From: Sphingobacteriaceae bacterium
Lineage (GTDB): Bacteria > Bacteroidota > Bacteroidia > B-17B0 > Aurantibacillaceae
DNA: 64,000 nt
Direction: 5' to 3'
Assembly (NCBI GenBank): GCA_016715905.1
Contig: JADJXI010000005.1
Coordinates: 504,150-568,149 of the forward strand
Part shown: positions 44,555 to 53,044 of the stretch, in pieces
Layout of the letters: every line of letters starts with the position of its first letter
How positions within the stretch are numbered: position 1 is the stretch's first letter
Program-made: the position numbers and the translations under genes
The notes under the pieces: generated by a model
Database searches by the model: none
What the model saw: the letters and a program-made list of their open reading frames with translations, nothing else
Told to the model about the DNA's origin: nothing

Positions 44555-45685
44555 TTAGGACTTTATTGTTTTAGTTTTGTAATAATTGACCAATAAAAAT
44601 CCAATAATAATTAAAAGAAGAATGATAAATACTTTTTGTTTGTAGGCATAGTCAAGCTCCTTTTCTTTTTCTATGATTTTATTTTCCAATAAATACACTT
44701 TTATAAGTAACTCGGTATTTTGAGCCTTTTGTGCATTATTAATAATTTCGTCTCTGTATTTCTCATATTGACTTTGATATTCAAAAGAAACTTTGTAATC
44801 CTTTTTTAATTCGTTGAATTGAATAAGTGATTTGTATATTTCTACTTTGGCATGAATGGCGTTGGTTGAATCTGCCAAAAGAAGTGCTTTATTTAAGAAT
44901 ATTTCTGCACTATCCGGCTTTTGATTTAAATCAAATATTTCAGCCTGCAGCATGTGAGCGTGCATTAAACCGGTTAAATTAGTATTTGCGTTAAAAATAC
45001 TAGAGGCTTCACTAATTTTGTTTTGCGCGTTTTCAATTTTATTCTTTTTAATGTAAATTTTTGCCAGGCCTAATAAGGAGTTCCCGTGTTCAACCCCCAT
45101 ATTGTTACGTTTAAAAATTTCAGCTGCCCAAATTGTATTTATTAAAGAACTGTCATATTGTTGCTTATCGTAATAGACCCTTCCCTTTTGCTGTAGTATG
45201 ATGCCGTAAGATTTAAAATTATTAGTTTCTAAATCGTAATTTCCTTTAATTGTTAAGTACAATAGGGACAAGGGATATTTGCCGGTGTGCGCAAATAAAT
45301 TACCCAACAGTCCGGCCATTTCACTTTTATCGGGAGTGTTTTTGTATTTGGTAAAAAAATCAAAGCCCTTTATTCCGTAATCGGAGGCGGCTTCAAACAT
45401 TTCATTGTTGCTTAAAAAATTAACCAATGCAAAAGAAGATTTGCGATAACCTTTGTAGAATTTTATTTTTTCTGAAATTTCAATGGCTTTGGTGAAACAA
45501 AAAACGGTTTTCTGAAGATCGGAATTTCCACTATGTCTTCCTACTGTATAAAAACTATTCACTTTATTGCTATCATTCTCCATAGCTAGTATTCGAATGA
45601 TGGCGGTATCGGCAGTTGTTTCTAATGCAGCTGTGGCGCTATAAAAAAGCGTGAGAAGACTAAATATTAAAGTAATATTTTTCAA
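44555..45685 (-). CDS. TPR protein with C-terminal membrane helix
   Basis: A 376-residue protein with signal peptide 1-19 (LIFSLLTLFYSATA), TPR-like repeats over about 55-320 (the best in SLLGLAKIYIKKNKIENAQN), a coiled segment (NTELLIKVYLLENKI), and a terminal TM (KVFIILLLIIIGFLLVNYY) that leaves only a Lys-rich stub in the cytosol. It lacks the YAKRIQ helix and any output domain. It starts with TTG nine bases after the stop of the TPR-SpoIIE gene, so the two are cotranscribed. It may be a dedicated periplasmic partner of that phosphatase, but this is inference. Confidence 0.8.
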   Translation of the reverse strand: MKNITLIFSLLTLFYSATAALETTADTAIIRILAMENDSNKVNSFYTVGRHSGNSDLQKTVFCFTKAIEISEKIKFYKGYRKSSFALVNFLSNNEMFEAASDYGIKGFDFFTKYKNTPDKSEMAGLLGNLFAHTGKYPLSLLYLTIKGNYDLETNNFKSYGIILQQKGRVYYDKQQYDSSLINTIWAAEIFKRNNMGVEHGNSLLGLAKIYIKKNKIENAQNKISEASSIFNANTNLTGLMHAHMLQAEIFDLNQKPDSAEIFLNKALLLADSTNAIHAKVEIYKSLIQFNELKKDYKVSFEYQSQYEKYRDEIINNAQKAQNTELLIKVYLLENKIIEKEKELDYAYKQKVFIILLLIIIGFLLVNYYKTKTIKS

Positions 45686-45694
45686 AGCACTAAG

Positions 45695-47788
45695 TTATAT
45701 TTTAATACCAATTACGCAAACATCATCAATTTGATCAAATTCTCCTTTCCAGGCATAAAATTTATCAAACAGTCTGTTTTTTTGTTCACTGAAACTTAAA
45801 TCCGAATTTTCAAGTATTAACTGATCTAGTTGGCGGTATTGAAACTTTTTTCCGTTTCTATTGATTTTTTGTGGGTTCTCCGAGTCAGTTATTGGTCCGC
45901 CAAATTGGTCAGGATATCCATCAGTATATAGGTAAATTTTATCTCCGGCCTGAATATCCATATGATATAAGGTAAAGCTATTCGTTTTCATACTATCGCC
46001 AACCGGCATTTTATCTACTTCCAATCTGCTTAAAACTTTATTTTTGATAAGGATTGGCGCGTTAAATGCGGCAGCATAGCTTAATTTAAGTTTATTGGAA
46101 ACCGGTAATCTGTTTTCAAATTGCGTTACTTTTTCAAAACACAATAAACAACCGTCAAATCCATCTTTTTGATCATTTCGGCTAATTGTTGTGATGAGCT
46201 TATCACGAACATAATCAAATACTTTATGCGGTTGATAAATCTCCTTTTCGTTTACTGCCTCGCTTAGATATGAAATATTAAGCATGCTCATAAAACCTCC
46301 GGGTACTCCATGTCCTGTGCTATCACAAACTGAAAGGTAAAAAAGTTCGGTGACCTCTGATCCTCTTTCTGTTTTTTGAGTAAATGTTTTTCTGTTAATC
46401 CAATAGAAATCTCCACTCACTATGTCTTTTGGTAAATTCAATAAAAACGAATCCGGGAAAAATTTACTAACCATTTCAAAATTTTCGAGCAAAGCATCTT
46501 GTATTCGTTTAGCGTAGTTAATACTATCCAGAATTTCTTTTTGCTTGGCTTCAATAATAATTTTTTGTTCTTCGGTTTGTTTATTTTTTGTTTCAATAAT
46601 TATTTTTTGTTTAGTGGTAATCCGGAAACGGTTATAGATTATTAACCCAAATCCAACTACAAAAAGTAATCCAATAATTAATGCAATTTTAAGGATGCGG
46701 TCTTTTTCTATTTGAGCTTGACCAGCCTGAATGAGGATGTCTTTATATTTCGCTTCTTCGGCATTTTTAATACTGTCTTTAAAGCTCATCATATTGTAAT
46801 TAAATTCCATTACTTTCTGACTCACCTCTTTTTCTGTTTCAGCCTTATTTACTGTGTTGTTTAAGGCAACGTAAAGTTTCAGGTATTTAAGTGCATTTTT
46901 GGTGTCTTTTAATTCTAAATAGGTATTATGTAATCCTTTGTACGCTCCAAGCAGATTTTCAGTAATTTCGTTTTCAATGGCTAATTTTTCGGAAGCTTGA
47001 AAAAAGCTTAAAGCTTTTTTGTAGTTTTTTAAACTCATATGAACTTCAGCTAAATCCAAACTAGCTTTACTAAGTTCATAATTATTCTGCGTTTCAACAG
47101 CTAGCTCATAACATTTATTGTAATTAACCAAGGCTTTTTCAAAATCGTTTTTTCCATAGTAGGCATTTCCCAAGTTTCCGTAGGAAGAACCCAAATTGTA
47201 ATGTAAATTATGTTGGGTGTTTATTTCAACACTTTTAAGTCCGTATTCCACTGCCTTATCATGTTCTTTAAATTCATGATAAATTAAACTTAGGTTATTA
47301 TAAATACTGGCTAACCTTTCAATTTTATTATGCTTGAGCGCCAGATCTAAACTTTTCAATTGAAAATCAAGGGCAAGTTTGGTTCTTCCCAAATTAATAT
47401 ATAAGGATCCTATATTTCCATAGGTTACCATAAGCGTATTATCATCTTTTGCATTTTCTCCTATAACCATGGCTTTTTGGTAATGATCTATGGCCTTGAG
47501 GTACTCTCCTTTAACTTGAGCAACAGCGCCTAGTAAATTGTACACTTTGGCTTCAAAATGCGGGTAATTTTTATCCTTCGCGATTTTTTGTGCTTTTAAC
47601 CCGAATTGATAAGAGGAGTCGGGAACACTGTAAATATATTCCCAGGCTAATTCATAATATGCGCTGATAATGGCGGTATCATGACTTTGATTTGAGCGAA
47701 TTATTTTCAAAAGCGAATCGTTTGAACCTGATATAGGATTAAACAAAATATTAGCTGCTAAAAAAAGGAATATTTTAAAGGACCTCAT
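45695..47788 (-). CDS. TPR-TM-coiled coil-SpoIIE serine phosphatase
   Basis: A 697-residue protein from ATG 47788. Signal peptide 1-21, six to seven TPRs over ~60-310 (HYQKAMVIGENAKDDNTLMV), a helical stretch, TM near 365-390 (IALIIGLLFVVGFGLIIY), a coiled coil ending ILDSINYAKRIQDALLE (~440), then a SpoIIE/PP2C phosphatase: LPKDIVSGDFYW, SVCDSTGHGVPGGFMSML, DGFDGCLLCFEK, YLYTDGYPDQFGG and QIDDVCVIGIKI hold the metal-binding Asp residues. It should convert a periplasmic TPR-bound signal into dephosphorylation of a cytosolic Ser/Thr protein. Two phosphatase-less homologues lie directly upstream and a short TPR protein is downstream in the same operon. Confidence 0.92.
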   Translation of the reverse strand: MRSFKIFLFLAANILFNPISGSNDSLLKIIRSNQSHDTAIISAYYELAWEYIYSVPDSSYQFGLKAQKIAKDKNYPHFEAKVYNLLGAVAQVKGEYLKAIDHYQKAMVIGENAKDDNTLMVTYGNIGSLYINLGRTKLALDFQLKSLDLALKHNKIERLASIYNNLSLIYHEFKEHDKAVEYGLKSVEINTQHNLHYNLGSSYGNLGNAYYGKNDFEKALVNYNKCYELAVETQNNYELSKASLDLAEVHMSLKNYKKALSFFQASEKLAIENEITENLLGAYKGLHNTYLELKDTKNALKYLKLYVALNNTVNKAETEKEVSQKVMEFNYNMMSFKDSIKNAEEAKYKDILIQAGQAQIEKDRILKIALIIGLLFVVGFGLIIYNRFRITTKQKIIIETKNKQTEEQKIIIEAKQKEILDSINYAKRIQDALLENFEMVSKFFPDSFLLNLPKDIVSGDFYWINRKTFTQKTERGSEVTELFYLSVCDSTGHGVPGGFMSMLNISYLSEAVNEKEIYQPHKVFDYVRDKLITTISRNDQKDGFDGCLLCFEKVTQFENRLPVSNKLKLSYAAAFNAPILIKNKVLSRLEVDKMPVGDSMKTNSFTLYHMDIQAGDKIYLYTDGYPDQFGGPITDSENPQKINRNGKKFQYRQLDQLILENSDLSFSEQKNRLFDKFYAWKGEFDQIDDVCVIGIKI

Positions 47789-48036
47789 CAAAAATACGCT
47801 GCATTAATATTACGCAAAATTTAAGACAAAAGGCACGCTATTTATTTACAATTAGCCAAATGATATTTTCAATTAGCGAAAGATAGTATTGTTAGGTAAT
47901 CTGCCAAATTGGAACTGGCAAATTACAAAATGGATAAATATCGCCATTTTACAAACATTTAGAACAAAGGCATTTTAAAGCTCCAACTTGGAATTTATAT
48001 AATTAAGTAGATACTGTAAATTAAAATCCGAATGTG

Positions 48037-49359
48037 CTATAAATCTTTAGCTTTTAATTTCTCAATCTTTTTTTCAAAAAAAATTTCAGAAGGCATTAAA
48101 CTTTGTTGAATTTTGCGGGCATACCGGAGACTTTCTTCCACTTCATTTTGTTTTTGTTCAACTATTTTTTTTTGGTCGGAAATAAGCATTTTTTGTTTTT
48201 TTGTTGTAAGGTATCTTTTATAGTTAAGGAGAAGTAATATAGCCACAAAAAGTAATCCAATAGAAATGGCATAAATAATATAACGTTGTTTTTTTTGTTT
48301 TTCATCGGCAATGGCTTTTTCTTTTTCTTTTTCCTTGGCTAAAGCAAGTTTTTCTTGTTGGAATTCAAAATTCAATTGTAATTTCTGTTCTTCATTTCTG
48401 TTATTAATAGAATCTAAACGAAATTTATTTTGCATATATTGTCTATAATGATAAAGTGCCAAATCTGCGTTCCTCAAAGAGTCATAACAAAGGGCTAAAT
48501 CACGATTGATATAAGTTTTTCCGTAGAGATCATCTATTTCTTCAGCAATTTTTAACGCTTGCCTTTTTAATTCTATACCCTTTTTAAAGTTTTTAATTTG
48601 AATATAATTTGCTCCAATGTTATCAATCACTAATTCCTTGTGAAAACGATCGTTTAATTTTTCAGCTAGTTCAAGTGAGAGATTGTAATAAAATAGTGAG
48701 CGATCTAATCGGCCTTTTAGTTTTTGCACTACTGCCATATTATTATAGGTTTGCATCAGTACTCTTAGATTATTCATTTCTTCACACAACGCAATTCCCT
48801 TAAGATAAAGTTCACCGGCTTTATCGAAATCTCCTTTATTTCTATAGAGTATTCCTAAATTATTATATAGGCCAGGTATGGAAGCTTTATAGTTATTTTT
48901 TAGTGCAATGCTTAATCCTTGTAATAGTAAATTTTCTGCTTTTTCTAATTCATGAGTTTTAGTATATAAGGAACCCAATATGCTATAAATGTTGCTCAGT
49001 TGTTCTTCATCTTTTTTTATTTGAGGTAAGCTCAAAGCTTCGTTTAAATAACCAATGGCAATATCATTTGCGCCTTGGTCGCCATATAAATGACTTAATT
49101 TGATTTTGGCTTTAATCAGGTTTATGGTATCGTGAATGTTGTAAGAAAGGGCAATTTCTTTTTTAGCATAATGAATACCTAGTTTTAAATCCCCCTGGTT
49201 TAGATAAAAATCACAAAGTTGATTGTAGATGTTGTTAATTTGAGCACTGTCTTTTGAATTTTTCAATTGTACAAGTAATGAATCTACATAATTATCCGAT
49301 TTTGTCAAATAAGAACAACAAAAAAGGAAAGAAAAAATTATAGAGGAAAGTCTATTCAT
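48037..49359 (-). CDS. TPR-TM-YARKIQ sensor lacking a phosphatase domain
   Basis: A 440-residue protein: signal peptide 1-21 (IIFSFLFCCSYLTKS), TPR repeats ~40-300 (AENLLLQGLSIALKNNY, AGELYLKGIALCEEMNN), a coiled segment rich in Glu/Lys, TM near 358-380 (IIYAISIGLLFVAILLLL), and a cytosolic helix EVEESLRYARKIQQSLMPSE with Tyr at 413. It stops 28 residues from that Tyr, before any phosphatase. The 245-bp spacer downstream, before the TPR-SpoIIE gene, has no recognisable phosphatase remnant. It is homologous to the neighbour at 49.5 kb, so the two look like diverged tandem duplicates. Confidence 0.85.
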   Translation of the reverse strand: MNRLSSIIFSFLFCCSYLTKSDNYVDSLLVQLKNSKDSAQINNIYNQLCDFYLNQGDLKLGIHYAKKEIALSYNIHDTINLIKAKIKLSHLYGDQGANDIAIGYLNEALSLPQIKKDEEQLSNIYSILGSLYTKTHELEKAENLLLQGLSIALKNNYKASIPGLYNNLGILYRNKGDFDKAGELYLKGIALCEEMNNLRVLMQTYNNMAVVQKLKGRLDRSLFYYNLSLELAEKLNDRFHKELVIDNIGANYIQIKNFKKGIELKRQALKIAEEIDDLYGKTYINRDLALCYDSLRNADLALYHYRQYMQNKFRLDSINNRNEEQKLQLNFEFQQEKLALAKEKEKEKAIADEKQKKQRYIIYAISIGLLFVAILLLLNYKRYLTTKKQKMLISDQKKIVEQKQNEVEESLRYARKIQQSLMPSEIFFEKKIEKLKAKDL

Positions 49360-49477
49360 TCAAGTGTCTGAAATTTAATATAAATGTACAATAAAATAAC
49401 CTTACAAATTATTTAACTCAAATAGTTTAAATGAAAAAAATCATTTTTAATATTTCGGTTTGACGTTAGGTTAGAAT

Positions 49478-50788
49478 TTAATTTTTCAGTTTATGGAGAG
49501 TTTTTTCAATCAATTTATCGGGCGCCATAAAACTTTTTTGTATTCTTTGAGCATAACGTATGCTATCAAGAATTTCTTTTTGTTTTTGTTCAATAAGAAG
49601 TTTTTGCTTCGAAATTGATTTATTGGCTTTTTGAGTACGTGCATACCCTCGGTATAATATAAATACCAAAATGATAACCAAAATTAATCCGCTTACTACA
49701 GAATATATAATAATTTTCTGTCTTTTTTCCTGTTCTTGTGCCTGCAGATTTATTTTATCTTGTTCTGCTTTAGCAAGTGCTGATTGTTTTTCAAATTCAT
49801 ATTTTAACTGACTTTCCAATGCTCTTTCTCTGATATTTATGTTGAGCAAACTATCGGCAATGTTTTTATGAATTAATAAAAATTTATAGGCTTCAACGTG
49901 ATTTTTTTTTAAATGATAAATTTTACTTAATAGTTCTGAGCTCGTTTTAACCGTTTCCGAAACGTGCAACTTACTTGCCAAATCATAAGCATCTTTCGCA
50001 AATGTATAAGCAAGATCAGCCTTATTATTTTTAAGATAAATGTTCCCGATATTCACATAATTAAAGGTTAAACCTCTAGTGTCATTTGTTTGACGCAAAA
50101 TGGTATTATCGAGCATTAAATAGTGTAAAGCGGAATCCGAATTATTTTTTTTAAAAAATTGCATGCCTAAATTATTGTAAGCGGTAGAAAGAGAATGTAT
50201 GTCGTTAACTAGTTTTGCGTAGTACAAACTTTTTTGTATATAAAATACAGTCGAATCTTCATTATTGACCTGATTCCAGGCTTGTCCGATATTTCCACAA
50301 CTTACACTGAGTAATAACGTGTCTTTTAATTGCAAACCTATTTGATAGCTTTTCCGGTAATATCTCAAAGCTTTGACGTATTCGCCCAACTGTTCCAAAA
50401 GATAACCAAGGTTGGAATATAATTCGCCCAGTCTTAACTGATTATTTAATTCCTCATTCGCTTGGAGGCTCATTTGATAATACTTAAGAGCCTTGTGCAA
50501 ATCTTTGCCGAAATTTACATAGGCAAATCCCATATTATTGGTGGCATTTGCTATTCCTTTTTTATACTTTATTTTTTCGGAAATACTGAGCGACTGTTCA
50601 GCATATTTTAGTATATCTTTTTCTGCACATATTTCACTTAATTCATATAAAATATCAGCTTTTACACTGTCTGTTTTGGCTGTTTTAAGTTCCGTTAATA
50701 AGAGTGCTTCCGTCTTTTCCTGAGCCCAATTTATATAGCCTGAAAGCAGAAAAAAAGTGAATAGGAAAGCAGATAAATTCCTGCACAT
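49478..50788 (-). CDS. TPR-TM-YAQRIQ sensor lacking a phosphatase domain
   Basis: A 436-residue protein: signal peptide 1-22 (LFTFFLLSGYINWAQ), TPR repeats about 60-280 (LKYYQMSLQANEELNNQLRL, ALRYYRKSYQIGLQLKD), coiled linker, TM ~360-383 (IIYSVVSGLILVIILVFILY), and the helix EILDSIRYAQRIQKSFMAPD with Tyr at 412. It ends 25 residues after the Tyr. It is followed by the 48.0-kb homologue on the same strand after a 118-bp gap. Function as receptor or adaptor is inferred from architecture only. Confidence 0.85.
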   Translation of the reverse strand: MCRNLSAFLFTFFLLSGYINWAQEKTEALLLTELKTAKTDSVKADILYELSEICAEKDILKYAEQSLSISEKIKYKKGIANATNNMGFAYVNFGKDLHKALKYYQMSLQANEELNNQLRLGELYSNLGYLLEQLGEYVKALRYYRKSYQIGLQLKDTLLLSVSCGNIGQAWNQVNNEDSTVFYIQKSLYYAKLVNDIHSLSTAYNNLGMQFFKKNNSDSALHYLMLDNTILRQTNDTRGLTFNYVNIGNIYLKNNKADLAYTFAKDAYDLASKLHVSETVKTSSELLSKIYHLKKNHVEAYKFLLIHKNIADSLLNINIRERALESQLKYEFEKQSALAKAEQDKINLQAQEQEKRQKIIIYSVVSGLILVIILVFILYRGYARTQKANKSISKQKLLIEQKQKEILDSIRYAQRIQKSFMAPDKLIEKTLHKLKN

Positions 50789-50855
50789 AATTTGAAATTT
50801 AAAATCTTACAAGCATTCAATTAGAATTTGTGCCTAATTGAAGCAGTTAAAAACA

Positions 50856-52955
50856 TTATTGTTTTTTCTTTTTGACCATGGTCAATATGGTTGCAATGCC
50901 CACTGTTTCTCCGGTTTCACCTTCAACACCTAACTGTGCTCTTACTTCATTGCTACTGGCATCATAAATATCCACCATCCATTTTACGATACCTACTTTA
51001 ACCTCTTCACCGTTTGCAGCCGTTAAAGGTTTGTCATTTTCTATTTTTTCTTTACAGGTGAATCTTACTCCAATGGTCATACCCGGATAAATAGGTTTGG
51101 TGAACCGGCATTCATCAATGCCGTAATTTAATAAAACCGGACCTTTAGGAGGATCCACAAACAAGCCGGCTGCTCTGGAAAGAATAAAGTAACCATGAGC
51201 AACAGTGCGTTTAAAAATGGTACCTTCTAATGCCTCAGGTTGTAAATGCGCATAAAACTTATCTCCGCTTAATTCTGAAAAATTAATAATATCATCTTCC
51301 GTTACGGTATGCGTTTCTGTAATTAAGGTTTCACTAATTTCTAAATCTTCAAAATATTGTCTGAATGGATGAACTTTTTTTATAAGATGTTTTGCGCCGT
51401 ATTGAAAATTGTTTAATACGTTGGTGATGGTAGTAGGGGAGCCCTGTATTGCTGTACGTTGCAAGTAATGAAACACACCTCTTTTTCCGCCCATTTCTTC
51501 TCCGCCACCGGCTCTACCCGGGCCACCATGCACTAACATAGGCATTGGGCTTCCATGTCCGGTACTTTCTTTAGCACATTCGTTATTCAAAATTAAAATT
51601 CTTCCATGCATACAAGCTGCACCAATCACATATTGCTTGGCAATTTTATCGCTTCCGGTTACAATAGATGTGACCAATGAACCTTTACCTAATTTACTTA
51701 ATTCAATAGCTTCCTCTGTTGTTTTGTATGGCATTAATGTGCTTACGGGACCAAAGGCTTCAATGTTATGACAATCGGTATTTTTAAACGGAGATTCATT
51801 TAAGAAAATAATCGGAGGCATAAAAGCACCTTTTAATTTATCGGCCCCTTTCACTTCAAATTTTTCAAAATCACCAATAATTATTTTTTGAGACTTACTT
51901 AACAGTTCAACTTTTTCTTTTACTTCAATCAATTGCGCTTTTCCGGCCAATGAGCCCATCCGAACACCTTCCACATTAGGATCGCCAATTACGGTTTGCA
52001 TTAATTTTTTCCCAAGTGCAATTTGTACGTCTTCTATCATTTTTTCCGGAACAATGATGCGTCTAACTGCAGTACATTTTTGACCGGCTTTGGTTGTAAT
52101 TTCACGAGTAACTTCTTTAATGAAAATTTCAAACTCAGGCATATCGGTTGTAACATCCTCACCTAAAACACAACAATTAAGTGAATCGGCTTCCATATTA
52201 AAAGGAACGGATTCTTCCAGAATTTTAGGATGAGATTTTAGTAATTTTCCTGTGCTTGCAGATCCGGTAAAAGTTACTATATCCTGATTCATAACGTGAT
52301 CCAGTATTCCGTTAGCACTTCCGCAAATCAATTGTAACGCTCCTTCAGGTAAAATTCCACTTGCAATTATTTCTTTTACCACGGCTTCCGTTAAGAAAGA
52401 CGTTAAAGTGGCCGGTTTCACAATGGCCGGCACGCCAGCCAGCCAATTAACCGCCACTTTTTCAAGCATACCCCAAACCGGAAAATTGAAAGCGTTTATG
52501 TGTATAGCAACTCCTTCTTTTGGAACACAAATATGATGACCCACAAAAGTGTTGTTTTTACTTAAACGAGCTAAATCACCATCGTAACAAAATGTTTCAT
52601 TAGGAAACTGTCTTCGCAAAGAAGCGTATGAGAACAAATTGCCAATTCCCCCTTCAATGTCCACCCAACTGTCAATTTTAGTGGCTCCGGTGGCCCAACT
52701 CAATTTATAAAACACATCTTTTTTACTTAGTAAATGAGTTGCTAATGCCTTTAACATCATGCCTCTTTCCTGAAAGGTAAGTTTGCGAAGTTTGGGTCCA
52801 CCTACTTTTCTGGCGTAATCACACATTTGTGCAAAATCCAAACCTCCGCTATTGGTAACCGCAATAACTTCTCCGGTAATAGCATTAAATAATTCTTGAT
52901 TTTTTCCGCTTCCGGCAACCCATTGCCCGCAGGCATAATTAGTAAGTGTATTCAT
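50856..52955 (-). CDS. paaZ: PaaZ-type bifunctional aldehyde dehydrogenase / enoyl-CoA hydratase
   Basis: A 699-residue fusion. Residues 1 to ~530 are an aldehyde dehydrogenase with the general base Glu in PFNMEADSLNCCV and catalytic Cys in TTKAGQKCTAVRRIIVP. Residues ~550-690 are a MaoC-like hot-dog hydratase with GDKFYAHLQPEALEG and RTVAHGYFILSR, the Asp/His pair expected. In the phenylacetyl-CoA pathway PaaZ hydrolyses oxepin-CoA and oxidises the resulting aldehyde. No other paa gene is in the window, so the operating pathway is uncertain. It is alone on the minus strand between sensor genes. Confidence 0.93.
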   Translation of the reverse strand: MNTLTNYACGQWVAGSGKNQELFNAITGEVIAVTNSGGLDFAQMCDYARKVGGPKLRKLTFQERGMMLKALATHLLSKKDVFYKLSWATGATKIDSWVDIEGGIGNLFSYASLRRQFPNETFCYDGDLARLSKNNTFVGHHICVPKEGVAIHINAFNFPVWGMLEKVAVNWLAGVPAIVKPATLTSFLTEAVVKEIIASGILPEGALQLICGSANGILDHVMNQDIVTFTGSASTGKLLKSHPKILEESVPFNMEADSLNCCVLGEDVTTDMPEFEIFIKEVTREITTKAGQKCTAVRRIIVPEKMIEDVQIALGKKLMQTVIGDPNVEGVRMGSLAGKAQLIEVKEKVELLSKSQKIIIGDFEKFEVKGADKLKGAFMPPIIFLNESPFKNTDCHNIEAFGPVSTLMPYKTTEEAIELSKLGKGSLVTSIVTGSDKIAKQYVIGAACMHGRILILNNECAKESTGHGSPMPMLVHGGPGRAGGGEEMGGKRGVFHYLQRTAIQGSPTTITNVLNNFQYGAKHLIKKVHPFRQYFEDLEISETLITETHTVTEDDIINFSELSGDKFYAHLQPEALEGTIFKRTVAHGYFILSRAAGLFVDPPKGPVLLNYGIDECRFTKPIYPGMTIGVRFTCKEKIENDKPLTAANGEEVKVGIVKWMVDIYDASSNEVRAQLGVEGETGETVGIATILTMVKKKKQ

Positions 52956-53044
52956 AATATGTACATGATTGTGGGATATAAATATAAGAATTTGTGATTA
53001 AGAAAAAATAAATAGTCTTTTAAAAAACTTATATTTACTATCTA

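Noticed and set aside
47902..47920. TGCCA...TGGCA hairpin in the spacer before the TPR-SpoIIE gene
   Set aside because: Only five base pairs with a nine-base loop and no T-run. Common by chance.
2083..50788. Reading the four short TPR-YAKRIQ genes as simple pseudogenes
   Set aside because: All have intact signal peptide, TM and helix, stop within a four-residue range of the same point, and show no phosphatase remnants after the stop.
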